A DNA stretch of 34,396 nt from Rozella allomycis CSF55 (Eukaryota; Rozellomycota). A program made the position numbers and the translations under genes. Below, in pieces: positions 19,978 to 29,935 of this stretch. Below the pieces are notes generated by a model that saw only the letters and a program-made list of their open reading frames with translations, was not told where the DNA came from and made no database searches. Position 1 is the stretch's first letter, and the number at the start of each line of letters is the position of its first letter. Where the stretch lies: the NCBI GenBank assembly GCA_000442015.1, contig KE561110.1, positions 1-34,396 of the forward strand, read 5' to 3'.

Positions 19978-22496
19978 ATGATTATTTTTATCGTGCTGAT
20001 ATTTTTTAGCCTTTTTTCCTCTTTAAACGGAAAAATACTGAAAAGAGAAGATGGTGATGATCCCACTAGAATATCAGATCGTTACCTGTCCCAAATAAAG
20101 GACTCTTTTGAAATAGGAGAAAATCATATTTCTGGAAAAAGCGATGACATTGCCTTAAATTATGGTGTATCTCTCTCTGGAAATAAAATAGACCAAATCC
20201 ACAAGGATTTCCTGTCGCTAGTCAAGCAAGCAGTTCTCTTTGGCAAAAGTCCTCAGGGCCAATGTTTTTCTTTGGTTAACGGAAAAATGAAATTTGAAAA
20301 AGACTTTGAAAATCTAATATTGTTTTTGGGATGCTTTAGATGGCTTGAGAATGAGCCCAAATTTCTAAAATTTGCCAAATTTGACGAAGATCAACTTCGG
20401 GAATGGAAAACACTTGGCGCTGAATTGGAGAAAAGGACTTTTTCGGCTATTGAATCATCTATTACAAGTAATAAGTGCAAGGATTTTATTGATGAAAATC
20501 CCAAAATTTCAAAATTATCAAACAAAGAGAAATTGAATGAGATCGCCGCGGGATATCTGGTAGGACCTTGTAAAACCGATTTTCTAAAATTTTTGGAATC
20601 ACTCATTCTCAAAAATAAAAATTTCAAACTTAAAATGAGTAAATATGCTGCAATTATGGGTAAATTCGCACATGAAGATAAAGAAAATCCTTTCCACTAT
20701 ATTGTAAATAATGATTACACATCGAGTCAAAAAGGCAATTTTAGGATTCCATTTGAACATTTAGACCTTGTTAAATACAACAGGGACAGTTATGTTAATC
20801 CTGGTTACTATTCAAACATTGAAACCTTCTACGAAATACTACAAACACAAGTCAAATTTGATGAAAAAAAAAGAATTTATCTCTTAACGATTGGTTTAAA
20901 ACCTCTGTCTAATCTCTCTGTTGAGAGAATATTGATGGACACTGAAACAAAGGTGGAAGTCAGTCCTATAAAATTCGAAAAGCTTGTACGAGATGAATTT
21001 TCCTACTTTGTCAATACCGTGATATATGAAGGAAAGAAAAGAAAAGCTAAGAGATTCGGAAGGACTGATTTAGAAGACGCATATGTACTTTAATTTATAA
21101 CTCTATAATATAGATTGGATTCCATTCCATCACCGTACCAATTGTAGCGCACAGAATCTCGACAAATGAAGTCACATTTTACGCCTACGATCCTGCGATC
21201 GTTACTTGGAATCCTAAAGTATCCAGCTCCTTTATTGAAATTAATGAATATATAGGTTTAATATCGTCTGGTTTGAGGAAGGAAAATCCGGAGAGTAAAT
21301 TGTACACCTTTATTGCCACCTATGAAAGAACACTGACCAAAGGTAGTGTTTTGCAATCCCTAAGTGTGGCTTTGTACAATGATTTTTCCCGTTTAATTAA
21401 TTTTCAAAGACATGATGATCCCAAAAAGAGACCACTCAAGCTGACAGATAAAGAGAAACCAGAAGAAATTCCACTGAAGGATATTCGTGGCGAAAGGTAT
21501 TGGTGCAGTTTTAAAGATCTGCTTGGACATTACGCTGCTCAAAACACTTTGCTAGATGGAAAGAAACGTCGAGTTATGTATGCCGCATCATTAGTTAAAT
21601 TCCAAGACCTTTTAAAGAGCACCTTGACAAAATTTAAATTCCCAAATACTGAAATTCTGGAATCTCTTCAGTTTTTAATTACTTGGGTTGCTGAAAATTT
21701 GGCTTATACACTTCCTTGTCTTGAGGAAGACGTTGATTTTTACAGTGATGGTGCCATTGATCAAATTACCATGTCTGTGAGCTTCAATGATGACATGACA
21801 GACGAACAACTTTATCTTGGGATCCATAATACGCCATATCAAAGAATAAAGAGAGCCAATCAGAAGACTGGAATTATGAGTAAATGTGCGTCCCCATTTA
21901 AATTTACGACTGAACCTTTTTTTCAGTCAAACTCAATTTTACATTACCTAGTTGATAAAGACTTGCAGTTCGAAGAGAAACCAGCTGGATGGCCGCGTGG
22001 ATCATGTGCTGAAGATCAGTGTTGTACTTTGGCCATTACGGGTGGGTTTCCGTTTAACAAGGAAAAATTGCCAAATCCTATTGTACCAGATGAAAAGAAT
22101 AGAAAAAAATCGTTAGCTGTTTTATCTTTTAGATATTACCCCAGAGATCGATTGTTTCTAACTCCAGTTGATAGATGCAAGAATTGCCAATCATATCGTC
22201 AAGCAAAGAACTCTGAAGGAATATTCCAAGATATTTCGTACCAAGGTATCTCTTTCACGGATTGGATGTACTATAATATGCTTCACACATCTGGGCAAAG
22301 CACAGCGTTTGGACTTCCCAAAGGAACAATTCTCTCTGAAAAAGATGCTTCAATCGTTGGCCATTTAAAGAAGATTAAGAAATACATGTCCGTTAAAGAA
22401 AACTACAAGGCTCTTAGAGATCACGAAGAAGATCACGTTTACGCAAAGAGCAAAGCATTTTCTTATGTCGATGTTCATCAAAATATTAATATGTAG
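19978..22496 (+). CDS. Large secreted orphan protein, 829 aa
   Basis: Two exons, 19978-21084 and 21114-22496, around a 29-nt intron; the exon sum is an exact frame of 829 codons plus stop. Signal peptide MIIFIVLIFFSLFSSLNGK. The body is mixed alpha/beta with scattered Cys (GSCAEDQCCTLAITGGFPF, DRCKNCQSYRQAKN), many Lys/Glu and a few aromatic-rich turns (SFRYYPRDRLFLTPV, ISFTDWMYYNMLH). It ends HEEDHVYAKSKAFSYVDVH. I recognise no domain. The conserved secretion signal, neighbour genes and same strand as MACPF B suggest a related extracellular role, but no homology between them is visible by eye. Confidence 0.75.
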
Positions 22497-22582
22497 TGCG
22501 ATGGGTATTTAAATAAATTTTAAAATTAATTATCGTTTTTTAAAAATTTTCATGTTGAAAAAAAATCACACCCTTGTTTCAA

Positions 22583-25500
22583 ATGAAATCTTTGGTATTC
22601 TTTTGTATTCTCTTGATCTCTATTGTTTGTTTTGATATTAAACAACATATAAGAGAGGATAATGTTGAAAAGGTTCGTCAAATAGTTGATAATGCCAGCT
22701 ACTATGAAAAGCGTCGTTACTTGACTTCTGAAATTTTAAGTTCTTGTTTTTCCAACTCAAATGAAGCTAAAATGAAAATATTTAACTATTTGTTGGAAAG
22801 TGTTGATAAAGTTGGCAAACTTGATAAAGTCTTGATTGAAAATAACTTTCGAATATTGTATGATTTGAATAACAGAATATTAATGGATAAAGAACCCACT
22901 GGTCTGTGTCAAATCAGCAGTACTTTGACAAGTCGGTTTGCTTCGTCCCGGGATGTTCAGCAAGCATTAAGCCAATATGTTCTTCGTGTAGCGAAAAGAG
23001 ACTTATCAGTCGATACTGTTGGCATTCTAGTTTTGCCGATTATAAAATCTGTTCAAAAATGCTATCAGGCTAATATTGGAATGAAGTTAGTGGAAGAGAA
23101 TTGGTTATTAATGATACAAAATATTATTGAAGAAGAGAAAAATAGTGAGTTTGTGTATTCAATGATAGAATTTGTTGTTTTGACTAAGAAAGAGAACGAG
23201 TTGTTTGATGAAGAGTTTGCGATAACATTGATTGAGTCCAGGCATAGAAGTTTCTATATTCTGCATTTTCTTAAAATTGTGGAATATTTTTCACTTGAAA
23301 AGAGTTTTGGCGCATTGTTAGGCGTGCCTGAATTAAGAAAAGCGGTTGAAGAGGAAAAATTTGAAGAATTTGACAAAATTCAAAGATTATTGAAACGAAT
23401 TGGAATTGAAAAGCAAATTGCGTCTTTTGATAATTTCATTCTAGCCCGTGAAGCATCTAAAAAGAATAATCTAGATTTTCTTAAAATTCTTCTTGAATGG
23501 GATTATGTAAATTCGCTGGCTTCTGAAAAGTACGAAATAATCAAAAATGCTTTTGAAGATAAGAGATTACTGAATTATATTTGTGAAAATCCTTCATTGC
23601 CCACTGTGATTATGAAGAGCCAAATTTCCAAAGAAAATAAAGTTTTCCGATTTTTACTTGAAAACTGTAAGGTTGATGATATAGCACTTGGAAATATCAT
23701 GGACTTAATTATCAAAAACAATGATCTAGCAATTTACGAAATTTTCAAATCTGTTGAAGTGGGGAAAAGATTTATAAATGAGAATTTTCACACTTACATT
23801 CTCATGTCGGCTTCCAAAGAAAAATTAATGTTCTTTTATGACCTGTTTATAATTAAAATGCACTTTTCTTTTACAATTGTGGAATCTGACTTTCAAATAT
23901 CTCTTAACAACGCTATTCTTAAATCTGATGATCCAATCAGTTTGTTAGGAATTGTCAGCAAATTTTATGGATTGAAAATTTATCCGATTTTTTTCAATTA
24001 TGATGATTATAACTTGGTCTATTCTCATATTTTAACATCCGAAGGAGATTCGCTATTGAAATCTTGGTTTATTAATGTTATTTGTCAAAAGGAAGAATCA
24101 ATAAATCATTTCATTTTTTCTGTTGACTCAAAGAAAGCTGCAATTCTTCATCAATTTATGGTTGATCAACAATATTACAAAGACAACAACAAATTTCCCT
24201 TATATGTCCGTATATTGTTTATGGACAAGAAAGGATTTGAATATCTCTTTGACAAGGATCAAATATTCTTTTTGGAATTTTATCAATCCACCTATAAAAA
24301 TCATTTGGATGATGCAATGAACTCAATTACTAAATTGAGAAATGAAGATAACGTTTATGTATGGGTAAAGGAATATTCTCGAGATTTCAAAAATCATCTT
24401 TCATATCATACTTTGAAAGCATTTGCTGAAATAAGCTCTCAAATTCATAATGATGATGATTTTAATTCACAAATGGCCGATATTTTACAAAGTCATCTGG
24501 GGTTTATTAATCAGGGCGTGAAATGCATTGTTGAGCCTTTTAAGCAAGAAACACCAACTGAAGAAAATTCTTCTTATTATCCTGAGGTAGCGCAAGGGTT
24601 TAAAATTGGCCCAAAGTTGAAACGACAGCTATTAATTGATCACGAAATTAAATATTTAACAAATGCTTTCAAAGATCCTTCATCTTTCTGGAGACATTTG
24701 AATCATTTAAATGTGATCTATTCTGGTTTTATTGTTGTTGATGAATTGTTATATTTTATTAAATATCGTGATTTCATAAAAGGAGAATATTTAGCCAGTT
24801 GGATTGAAAGATTATTTGAAGTTTATCCACAACTGAAATCTGAAATTGCTAAGAGCAAAAATTTTCTTTCACTGCTTGAAAGTGATGATATTTCTATAGT
24901 TTTAAATCACATTTATGTTCATATAATTACTGATTTCTATGAATTTTTTACTTCGGTCAATAATTGTGATGACTCTGCACGTTTGTATAGTGACTGGGTA
25001 AGTATATTTCGAGCGTATCCAATCAAATTGAGATTAAATTCTGGATTTGGAAGCATGATCAATTTGGAATTATTTGCTGATGTGATAAGTTTGCGTTATC
25101 GTATGTTTTTCCCCTGTTCACAAGGGGATGATAAAGAATTTCTGACTTTCACTATATCGAGAATGAGAGCTGCCTTATTCGTTTCAGAGTACGAATTTTC
25201 AAAATTTAATCTAATTCGTGCGATTGAAAAGATTGAAAACAGTTTATCTTCAATCAATTTGAAATTTCATCCCTTTTTAAAAAGGGCTCTGAACCTTGTA
25301 AACGAAGATGATTTCTCATCTAAAATGTTCATCCTCTTGAAATTGGAATATCTTCAAAAAATCGATCAAAATGTTATTGAACCAAAAGTTGACTCCATAA
25401 TTTATGGCTGCGCATACTATTTTGACGTAGCTTTTCGTTATAACATCCGCGATTTCACTATATTCGACAAAAGCTATCCCTTACGTGAATTTAAAAAAAG

Positions 25501-25621
25501 TGTAGAAAGGTTTTTTTTTGAATATATGTGTGGTGGACGCTTCCATGATGCCATCTTTGCCGTGATACGTACACCAGGTGCTTTATCTAGATTTTTTCAA
25601 CAATGGCTTCCAGAAGCATGA
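22583..25621 (+). CDS. Large secreted helical-repeat protein, 1012 aa
   Basis: A single uninterrupted exon of 1012 codons from ATG (22583). Signal peptide MKSLVFFCILLISIVCF. The rest is an all-helical, Lys/Glu/Ile/Phe-rich solenoid with degenerate ankyrin-like units early on (IREDNVEKVRQIVDNASYY, LDFLKILLEWDYVNSLASEK, DLAIYEIFKSVEVGKRFINE) and longer irregular helices later. Few Cys. No enzyme motif. The N-terminal pattern (signal peptide, then KVxxxVxxxxxE-type helices) resembles the protein at 13826, so the two may belong to one family of secreted solenoids. No introns, unlike most neighbours. Confidence 0.8.
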   Translation: MKSLVFFCILLISIVCFDIKQHIREDNVEKVRQIVDNASYYEKRRYLTSEILSSCFSNSNEAKMKIFNYLLESVDKVGKLDKVLIENNFRILYDLNNRILMDKEPTGLCQISSTLTSRFASSRDVQQALSQYVLRVAKRDLSVDTVGILVLPIIKSVQKCYQANIGMKLVEENWLLMIQNIIEEEKNSEFVYSMIEFVVLTKKENELFDEEFAITLIESRHRSFYILHFLKIVEYFSLEKSFGALLGVPELRKAVEEEKFEEFDKIQRLLKRIGIEKQIASFDNFILAREASKKNNLDFLKILLEWDYVNSLASEKYEIIKNAFEDKRLLNYICENPSLPTVIMKSQISKENKVFRFLLENCKVDDIALGNIMDLIIKNNDLAIYEIFKSVEVGKRFINENFHTYILMSASKEKLMFFYDLFIIKMHFSFTIVESDFQISLNNAILKSDDPISLLGIVSKFYGLKIYPIFFNYDDYNLVYSHILTSEGDSLLKSWFINVICQKEESINHFIFSVDSKKAAILHQFMVDQQYYKDNNKFPLYVRILFMDKKGFEYLFDKDQIFFLEFYQSTYKNHLDDAMNSITKLRNEDNVYVWVKEYSRDFKNHLSYHTLKAFAEISSQIHNDDDFNSQMADILQSHLGFINQGVKCIVEPFKQETPTEENSSYYPEVAQGFKIGPKLKRQLLIDHEIKYLTNAFKDPSSFWRHLNHLNVIYSGFIVVDELLYFIKYRDFIKGEYLASWIERLFEVYPQLKSEIAKSKNFLSLLESDDISIVLNHIYVHIITDFYEFFTSVNNCDDSARLYSDWVSIFRAYPIKLRLNSGFGSMINLELFADVISLRYRMFFPCSQGDDKEFLTFTISRMRAALFVSEYEFSKFNLIRAIEKIENSLSSINLKFHPFLKRALNLVNEDDFSSKMFILLKLEYLQKIDQNVIEPKVDSIIYGCAYYFDVAFRYNIRDFTIFDKSYPLREFKKSVERFFFEYMCGGRFHDAIFAVIRTPGALSRFFQQWLPEA

Positions 25622-25735
25622 TAAATAAATTATATTTCACCTGATTTATCTATATTATTAATAAATACTTATCGCGTGCACAGGCGTGTGCGCAGGCGTC
25701 TAAAGTAGAATGCTTCTTTTAAATGAAGGCATGTG
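25622..25735. other. Short intergenic spacer
   Basis: 3' flank of the 1012-aa gene with AATAAA copies just after the stop, then GC-richer CAGGCG repeats (about 25680-25700), ending at the transposon tail. Confidence 0.4.
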
Positions 25736-27870
25736 TCATACCTGACGAAATAAGGGTAATACGGACATTAATGTCCTAATAAGNACCTCTTGCTTGCTGG
25801 TAGTTATATTCGTTGAAGTACTTGGTAAGTCGTCATCAATTACTAATGCAGGATTTGGCGAAATTGATTTTTGAGAATTTGGAAGAAAAGAAAATGGTTG
25901 TTGTGTAATTGATTCCATACGCAGTCGAAAGTAACCTTCCATGTCTGCCATTACTTTATCAATATCGTTCGGTGACGTAATAAATTTCTTTAAAGTTTCC
26001 AACGATTTTTCCTTTCCAGCAGGCTTCGCTTCAAAGTTACATGCAGCGTCAACCATGTCTTTGATGTTATTGTCAAGCCCGTTCGGTTTTATTCCGCAAT
26101 GTTGCTCAAGAAAAGTTGTTCCAATTGAAAGTAAATTAGTATCATCACGTCCTTTTCACACAAGACTCTTCCCAGCTGAAGATTCTGAACAAACGCTGGC
26201 TTCCATTTAGAAACACAACCCTCCACCGGCATTTCCATTTGTTTAGCAACCTCCAACAAATATGATGCGTCATTTTTGTACGACTTAGCAACAGCAATGT
26301 CTTTATGCCTTGCAAATTGCATTATTTTGTCAAATGTAGCACCACTCCAAACGGCCAATCAATAACCTGTTTTTGTACATGTATGAGTACCCCAAGGTCA
26401 ACTTCTTTTAAATAGCTCTCGGCAAATATTTTTAAATCTATATACGAATGCCTCATATGTTAACCAAGTTTGATATTGACCATCCTCTGGAGGATTTAAT
26501 AGCTCTTCACTGGAGGGAAACAAGTGACCTCCTCGGTGCTTTAACAAATAAAGGTAAACTTGTAAATGCAATATTGGACAAAACTCTGGATTTTCTTTAT
26601 CGGCCCACATCACCAATATTTGCGTGGACTTGTCTGTTTTAATGAATGGATGGATGGATGTCTTAAAAGATGAAAGTAAGATGAATTAAAACCAATCAAA
26701 TAGAGATTGAGGTAGAAACGAGTGTTTATTTACATTTTGTTGCTTCTTTTATCTTCTACTGTTTCCATGGATACTTCCCTTCTAGAACCTTCTAATAAAT
26801 TGTTTTCATATTCATTCTTCATAAACTTTTCTTCTTTAGTTTCTATTATTATAATTCCTTTGACTTCTTGGAGGTGTGCTAACACCTCATTAAGCTTTAC
26901 TTGAATTTTAGCTTCGTTAATTCCAGCTTCGTTAATCTCTTTGCCACCGAAGCTTATTCCAACATGTTTTTCCGTTTACTTTGACAGCAAGGGACTGAAT
27001 TATTCCATCTCGTATTATTGACAATGATCGGTCAAAACTTTCAATTGTTAACCCTGATGGAATTCTGATACTATGGTCATTTTTACAATCTCCTGTAGCT
27101 TCGTTACTCCTTAAAAAGAGTTTAATTGAAATTAACACTAAAACCCACAGCTGACAATCCTCAATATTATTTTTCGCTAACAAGGCGATTCTGATTCTCT
27201 GAAGTTCAAATTGTGTAAGAGCGCTATCACCTTCCGCAACATAATATTCGCCTTCTTTTGCAGATTTTCCCATAGCACTCTTAACAATTATATGCGTTGA
27301 CGGACAACCGTTTCGCCAAATGCACGGTTTGCCTCGATGAATAATGCAACCAAAGCCACGATTAGCAAAATCCTCATTCCAACAATCGATGGACGGCTCT
27401 GCATATTGCCCACCATTTCCTCGAAGAGTGTGTACCGACATGAACTGTTTAACATTTTTGGGATCATTCCAACCGCCACAGCACTGCACAGGTTTTCCAC
27501 AAACATCTATTACTTCATTTTGATTAATATCCTTTAAAATGGACCCTTTCATACCACGCTTGCTATTAATGTAATGGGCTACACTAGTAGCGTTGATTGA
27601 AGGGCAGAAAGGCGTTGGACAATGCTTATGCAACAACAAAAGACTCTCGTAATCACCAATTAGGGTTAAACACTCCGACAATCCCCGAAAATGCTTTTGA
27701 TAGGCAAGTTTGGTGCGCTTACTTATACCCCAATCATTTACTTGCTCCACTCTATTTTCTGACAGTTGTAAGCCCAAATAGTTTACAGTGTTTATAATGC
27801 CAAGATCTGCAGCGTCATGGTATTCTTTCGGCACAATTTTAGATTTTCTCACTTTTTGTTCACGGGGCAT
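25736..27870 (-). mobile_element. Crypton-type tyrosine-recombinase transposon, decayed
   Basis: On the minus strand a recombinase-like protein starts MPREQKVRKSKIVPKEYHD and has a Cys-rich DNA-binding part (CGKPVQCCGGWNDPKNV), then the tyrosine-recombinase box I (LWVLVLISIKLFLRSNEATG, holding the first Arg), a middle segment (NPEFCPILHLQVYLYLL, GGHLFP), the His motif GTHTCTKTGY near 26370, and box II with ARHKDIAVAKSY (Arg and candidate Tyr). This order is that of Crypton recombinases; no reverse transcriptase is present, so not DIRS/Ngaro. The frame has two stops near the His motif, one frame change near 26090 and a 324-bp insertion at 26641-26964. A scaffold gap lies at 25784. Confidence 0.75.
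26641..26964 (-). mobile_element. 324-bp insertion with 6-bp target duplication inside the Crypton
   Basis: Flanked by TGTTTT on both sides (26635-26640 and 26965-26970, plus strand). Removing it and one copy of the duplication restores the recombinase frame (GKT followed by DKS). On the minus strand it contains an open frame with INEAGINEAKIQVKL, a coiled-coil-like segment, and the end VEDKRSNKM-stop, then a short 3' region ending in CATC/CATT repeats. A 5'-truncated non-LTR element with a simple-repeat tail, or a retrocopy, fits best. Confidence 0.6.
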
Positions 27871-27942
27871 TCACAAAAAATTCACAGGGGTAGTCACAAA
27901 AATTCACGATTTATTTAGGAATTATTGGCTAAATTTATTCGG

Positions 27943-28010
27943 ATAAACCTTTTTATTCATCACAAAAGTTGGCAACTAGTAGGAACCCCTGTTGGCAACA
28001 TAGTTGCATG
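27943..28010 (+). repeat. 68-bp repeat, copy 1
   Basis: Nearly identical (two differences seen) to 29855-29922, same orientation. It starts ATAAACCTTTTTATT and ends GTTGCATG; this copy lies 72 bp upstream of the Crypton start and runs into the scaffold gap at 28011. Confidence 0.75.
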
Positions 28011-28263
28011 NCATGGTCTACATTTATATATTTATCTAATTGTATGATATAATTTTTTTGACTTCATGCGAAATCCCCAATTTTCAAGAATGTACTTTAA
28101 TGATTCTTGTAAGGATTTCCTGAATACCAGGAAATTTCAAGAAAAATAGGTTTAGAAATGGAATTTATTTAACCATATCCGGTTGCATTGATTTGCAAAC
28201 AAGGCCACGGCAAGGGATTAGGCTTGTCGTTTCCTTTGGGCCGTCTCGGCTGCGAAAAGAAAA

Positions 28264-28893
28264 ATGGGCTTAGCCTTCCTAGAACAAATGGAAAAACTAT
28301 CATTTAAAGACTCAACAGGCGTCAAAAAGTCTCAAATTATACTTTTTGAAATACCTCTTAACGTAGATAAAATATTTTGAATGAATTTTAGTATGATCTC
28401 AAAGAACTCGAAGGTCAAAAGTTGGATCTAACATCTAATAAAAACAAAATGTTTTTAAATATCACTGAAAACAGTCTAGAAACTGAAACAAAGGCTTTNG
28501 AAAGAACTCGAAGGTCAAAAATTGGATTTAACATCTAATAAAAACAAGATGTTTTTAAATATCACTGAAAACAGTCTAGAAACTGAAACAAAGGCTTTAG
28601 TTCAAAGTGATAATGGTCTTTTGCAACTGAGTAAGAATATTGGACATTTTTAAAAAGAATCATTCAAGCATAGATTTAAAGTACTTGCTTCAAATGAACT
28701 TAAAGACATCGATTATCAATTTTATATAGAAAAGGGATTGAAAAAATTGGATACTCGTCCTTATACAAATTCCAATGTTCAGGGAAAACCGTTCGTACCC
28801 TTTGGTTCCCACTCTGTCGTACTTTCAAAAAAGAGAACTAAATCGGACCATGTTAAAGGCGAAAAAAAGTCAAAGAAATTGAAAACAAAATAA
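28264..28893 (+). CDS. Putative RNA polymerase I subunit A34-like protein
   Basis: Exons 28264-28362, 28392-28630 (with a duplicated contig overlap around the gap at 28499, so only one copy counts) and 28658-28893; introns 29 and 27 nt. The product starts MGLAFLEQMEKLSFKD, contains IILFEIPLNYDLKELEGQKL and a beta-rich middle (MFLNITENSLETETKAL), and ends in a very basic tail (KKRTKSDHVKGEKKSKKLK). A short beta-domain with DLxxLxG(K/Q)xL and a Lys-rich C-terminus is the layout of Rpa34/POLR1G, the A49 partner in Pol I; that assignment is tentative. Stops 7 bp from the convergent AlkD gene. Confidence 0.5.
28401..28598 (+). repeat. Unmerged contig overlap, about 98 bp twice
   Basis: 28401-28498 recurs at 28501-28598 across the gap at 28499 with about three differences, inside one exon of the Pol I-like gene. 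Only one copy fits the protein. Confidence 0.8.
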
Positions 28894-28900
28894 AATATAT

Positions 28901-29422
28901 TTATGGTGTCTTTAAAAAGGCTGGCTTTGGTTCTAATTTTTCTATCGCATATGACACGGAGATTTTGGCCATGATTTTCCAATTTCTTTCCAAAAAATCT
29001 ATTAGCATTGATTCATTTGCCTTGCCAGCTTCTCGTAACACCCAACCGATTGCTTTATTTATTAAATCGTGGTCATCAAACACTCTGTCATTAATTTTCA
29101 GATCTTTGGGAGTATGAAAGAGAAAAAGTTCGAGTGCTTCAAACACAAACTTTGTGCATTCTTTTTTTAATGCTAGTAAAGACACAATCGCTATTCTCCA
29201 TTCCCAAAATTGATCAGAACTCAGCAAATCAGAGTACCAACTTGGTAACACCGCTTTAAGGTGCTGCAGTGATGTATCTTTTGGTGTGACCTTTGATTCC
29301 ATCTCAAGTACAAATTCGTCTAGCTCTTTTTTATGGTACAATAACAAAGCGGATCCTAAAATCTTATAACACCCAGTGTCTACCAAGTCCCAATTATTTA
29401 TTTGGGCGATATTTTGTTTGTA
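28901..29422 (-). CDS. AlkD-like DNA alkylation repair protein (5' partial)
   Basis: A 173-codon C-terminal part of an AlkD-family HEAT-like DNA glycosylase, which removes N3- and N7-alkylated purines. Diagnostic stretches: INNWDLVDTGCYKILG, FWEWRIAIVSLLALKK and DLINKAIGWVLREAGK, the last being the family hallmark, followed by the basic-aromatic end (ISVSYAIEKLEPKP). The N-terminal third is lost at the gap (29423). The family is normally about 220-240 aa. It is convergent with the Pol I-like gene, 7 bp between the stops. Confidence 0.9.
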   Translation of the reverse strand, partial: YKQNIAQINNWDLVDTGCYKILGSALLLYHKKELDEFVLEMESKVTPKDTSLQHLKAVLPSWYSDLLSSDQFWEWRIAIVSLLALKKECTKFVFEALELFLFHTPKDLKINDRVFDDHDLINKAIGWVLREAGKANESMLIDFLERNWKIMAKISVSYAIEKLEPKPAFLKTP

Positions 29423-29423
29423 N

Positions 29424-29851
29424 CAAAAATTGGAAAAGACAGGACATGCGAAGTGCTTAAGATGTGGTCACGCGGCCGGGGGTACATGTATAGACACTTT
29501 ATTAAAGAAGGGTTGGAATTTCCAGCAAAGCAAGTCAAACACTTGTTGCAGTGCTTGGACGACGATGGAAAACCAATTCCAGTATAGGAATTAAAGAGGT
29601 TACAGATCACTATTGAAACATCACGCGAGGCGGGGAAGCCACAGGTCATTACAACCCTCACCGCTAGCGATCAATATTCTCCCGTAACCTCCATCTGGAA
29701 AAAAATGTTCGATGTTGACACTGCTGTTGAGAAACTGAAACTTATGGATGAAAGCAACGAGCTGCCCGAAGGATGGGAATACGAAGATCAAGATCTTGAA
29801 GAAGATATGGACGCTGCATTCGACTCCGACTATGAGGAAGACAATGAATAA
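29424..29851 (+). CDS. Unknown ORF with acidic C-terminus (5' partial, interrupted)
   Basis: From the gap at 29423 a frame reads MWSRGRGYMYRHFIKEGLEF, KQVKHLLQCLDDDGKPIPV, then after one interruption TTLTASDQYSPVTSIWKKM and a strongly acidic end (DLEEDMDAAFDSDYEEDNE). The GC content and codon choice are higher than in the host genes nearby. It ends 4 bp before a 68-bp repeat, so it is probably part of a mobile element, but I do not recognise the family. Confidence 0.4.
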
Positions 29852-29854
29852 TAA

Positions 29855-29922
29855 ATAAACCTTTTTATTGACCACAAAAGTTGGCAACTAGTAGGAACCC
29901 CTGTTGGCAACATAGTTGCATG
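29855..29922 (+). repeat. 68-bp repeat, copy 2
   Basis: Partner of 27943-28010. Here the DNA continues to the right into an inverted repeat (see next entry), which the first copy cannot show because its contig ends. Confidence 0.75.
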
Positions 29923-29935
29923 AGTTGCCAACTTT
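29877..29935. repeat. 13-bp inverted repeat with further GTTGGCA motifs
   Basis: AAAGTTGGCAACT (29877-29889) and AGTTGCCAACTTT (29923-29935) are exact inverted copies. A second GTTGGCAAC lies between them (29903-29911), and an inverted GGGTTCCTGCCAAC follows at about 29955-29968, matching GTAGGAACCC plus GTTGGCA on the left. Possibly recombinase or transposase binding sites at an element end. Confidence 0.55.

Noticed and set aside
26641-26964. Solo copia LTR inside the Crypton (starts TGTTGG on the minus strand)
   Set aside because: Its end, set by the target duplication, is not CA, there is no inverted repeat at the ends, and it contains an ORF with a simple-repeat tail.
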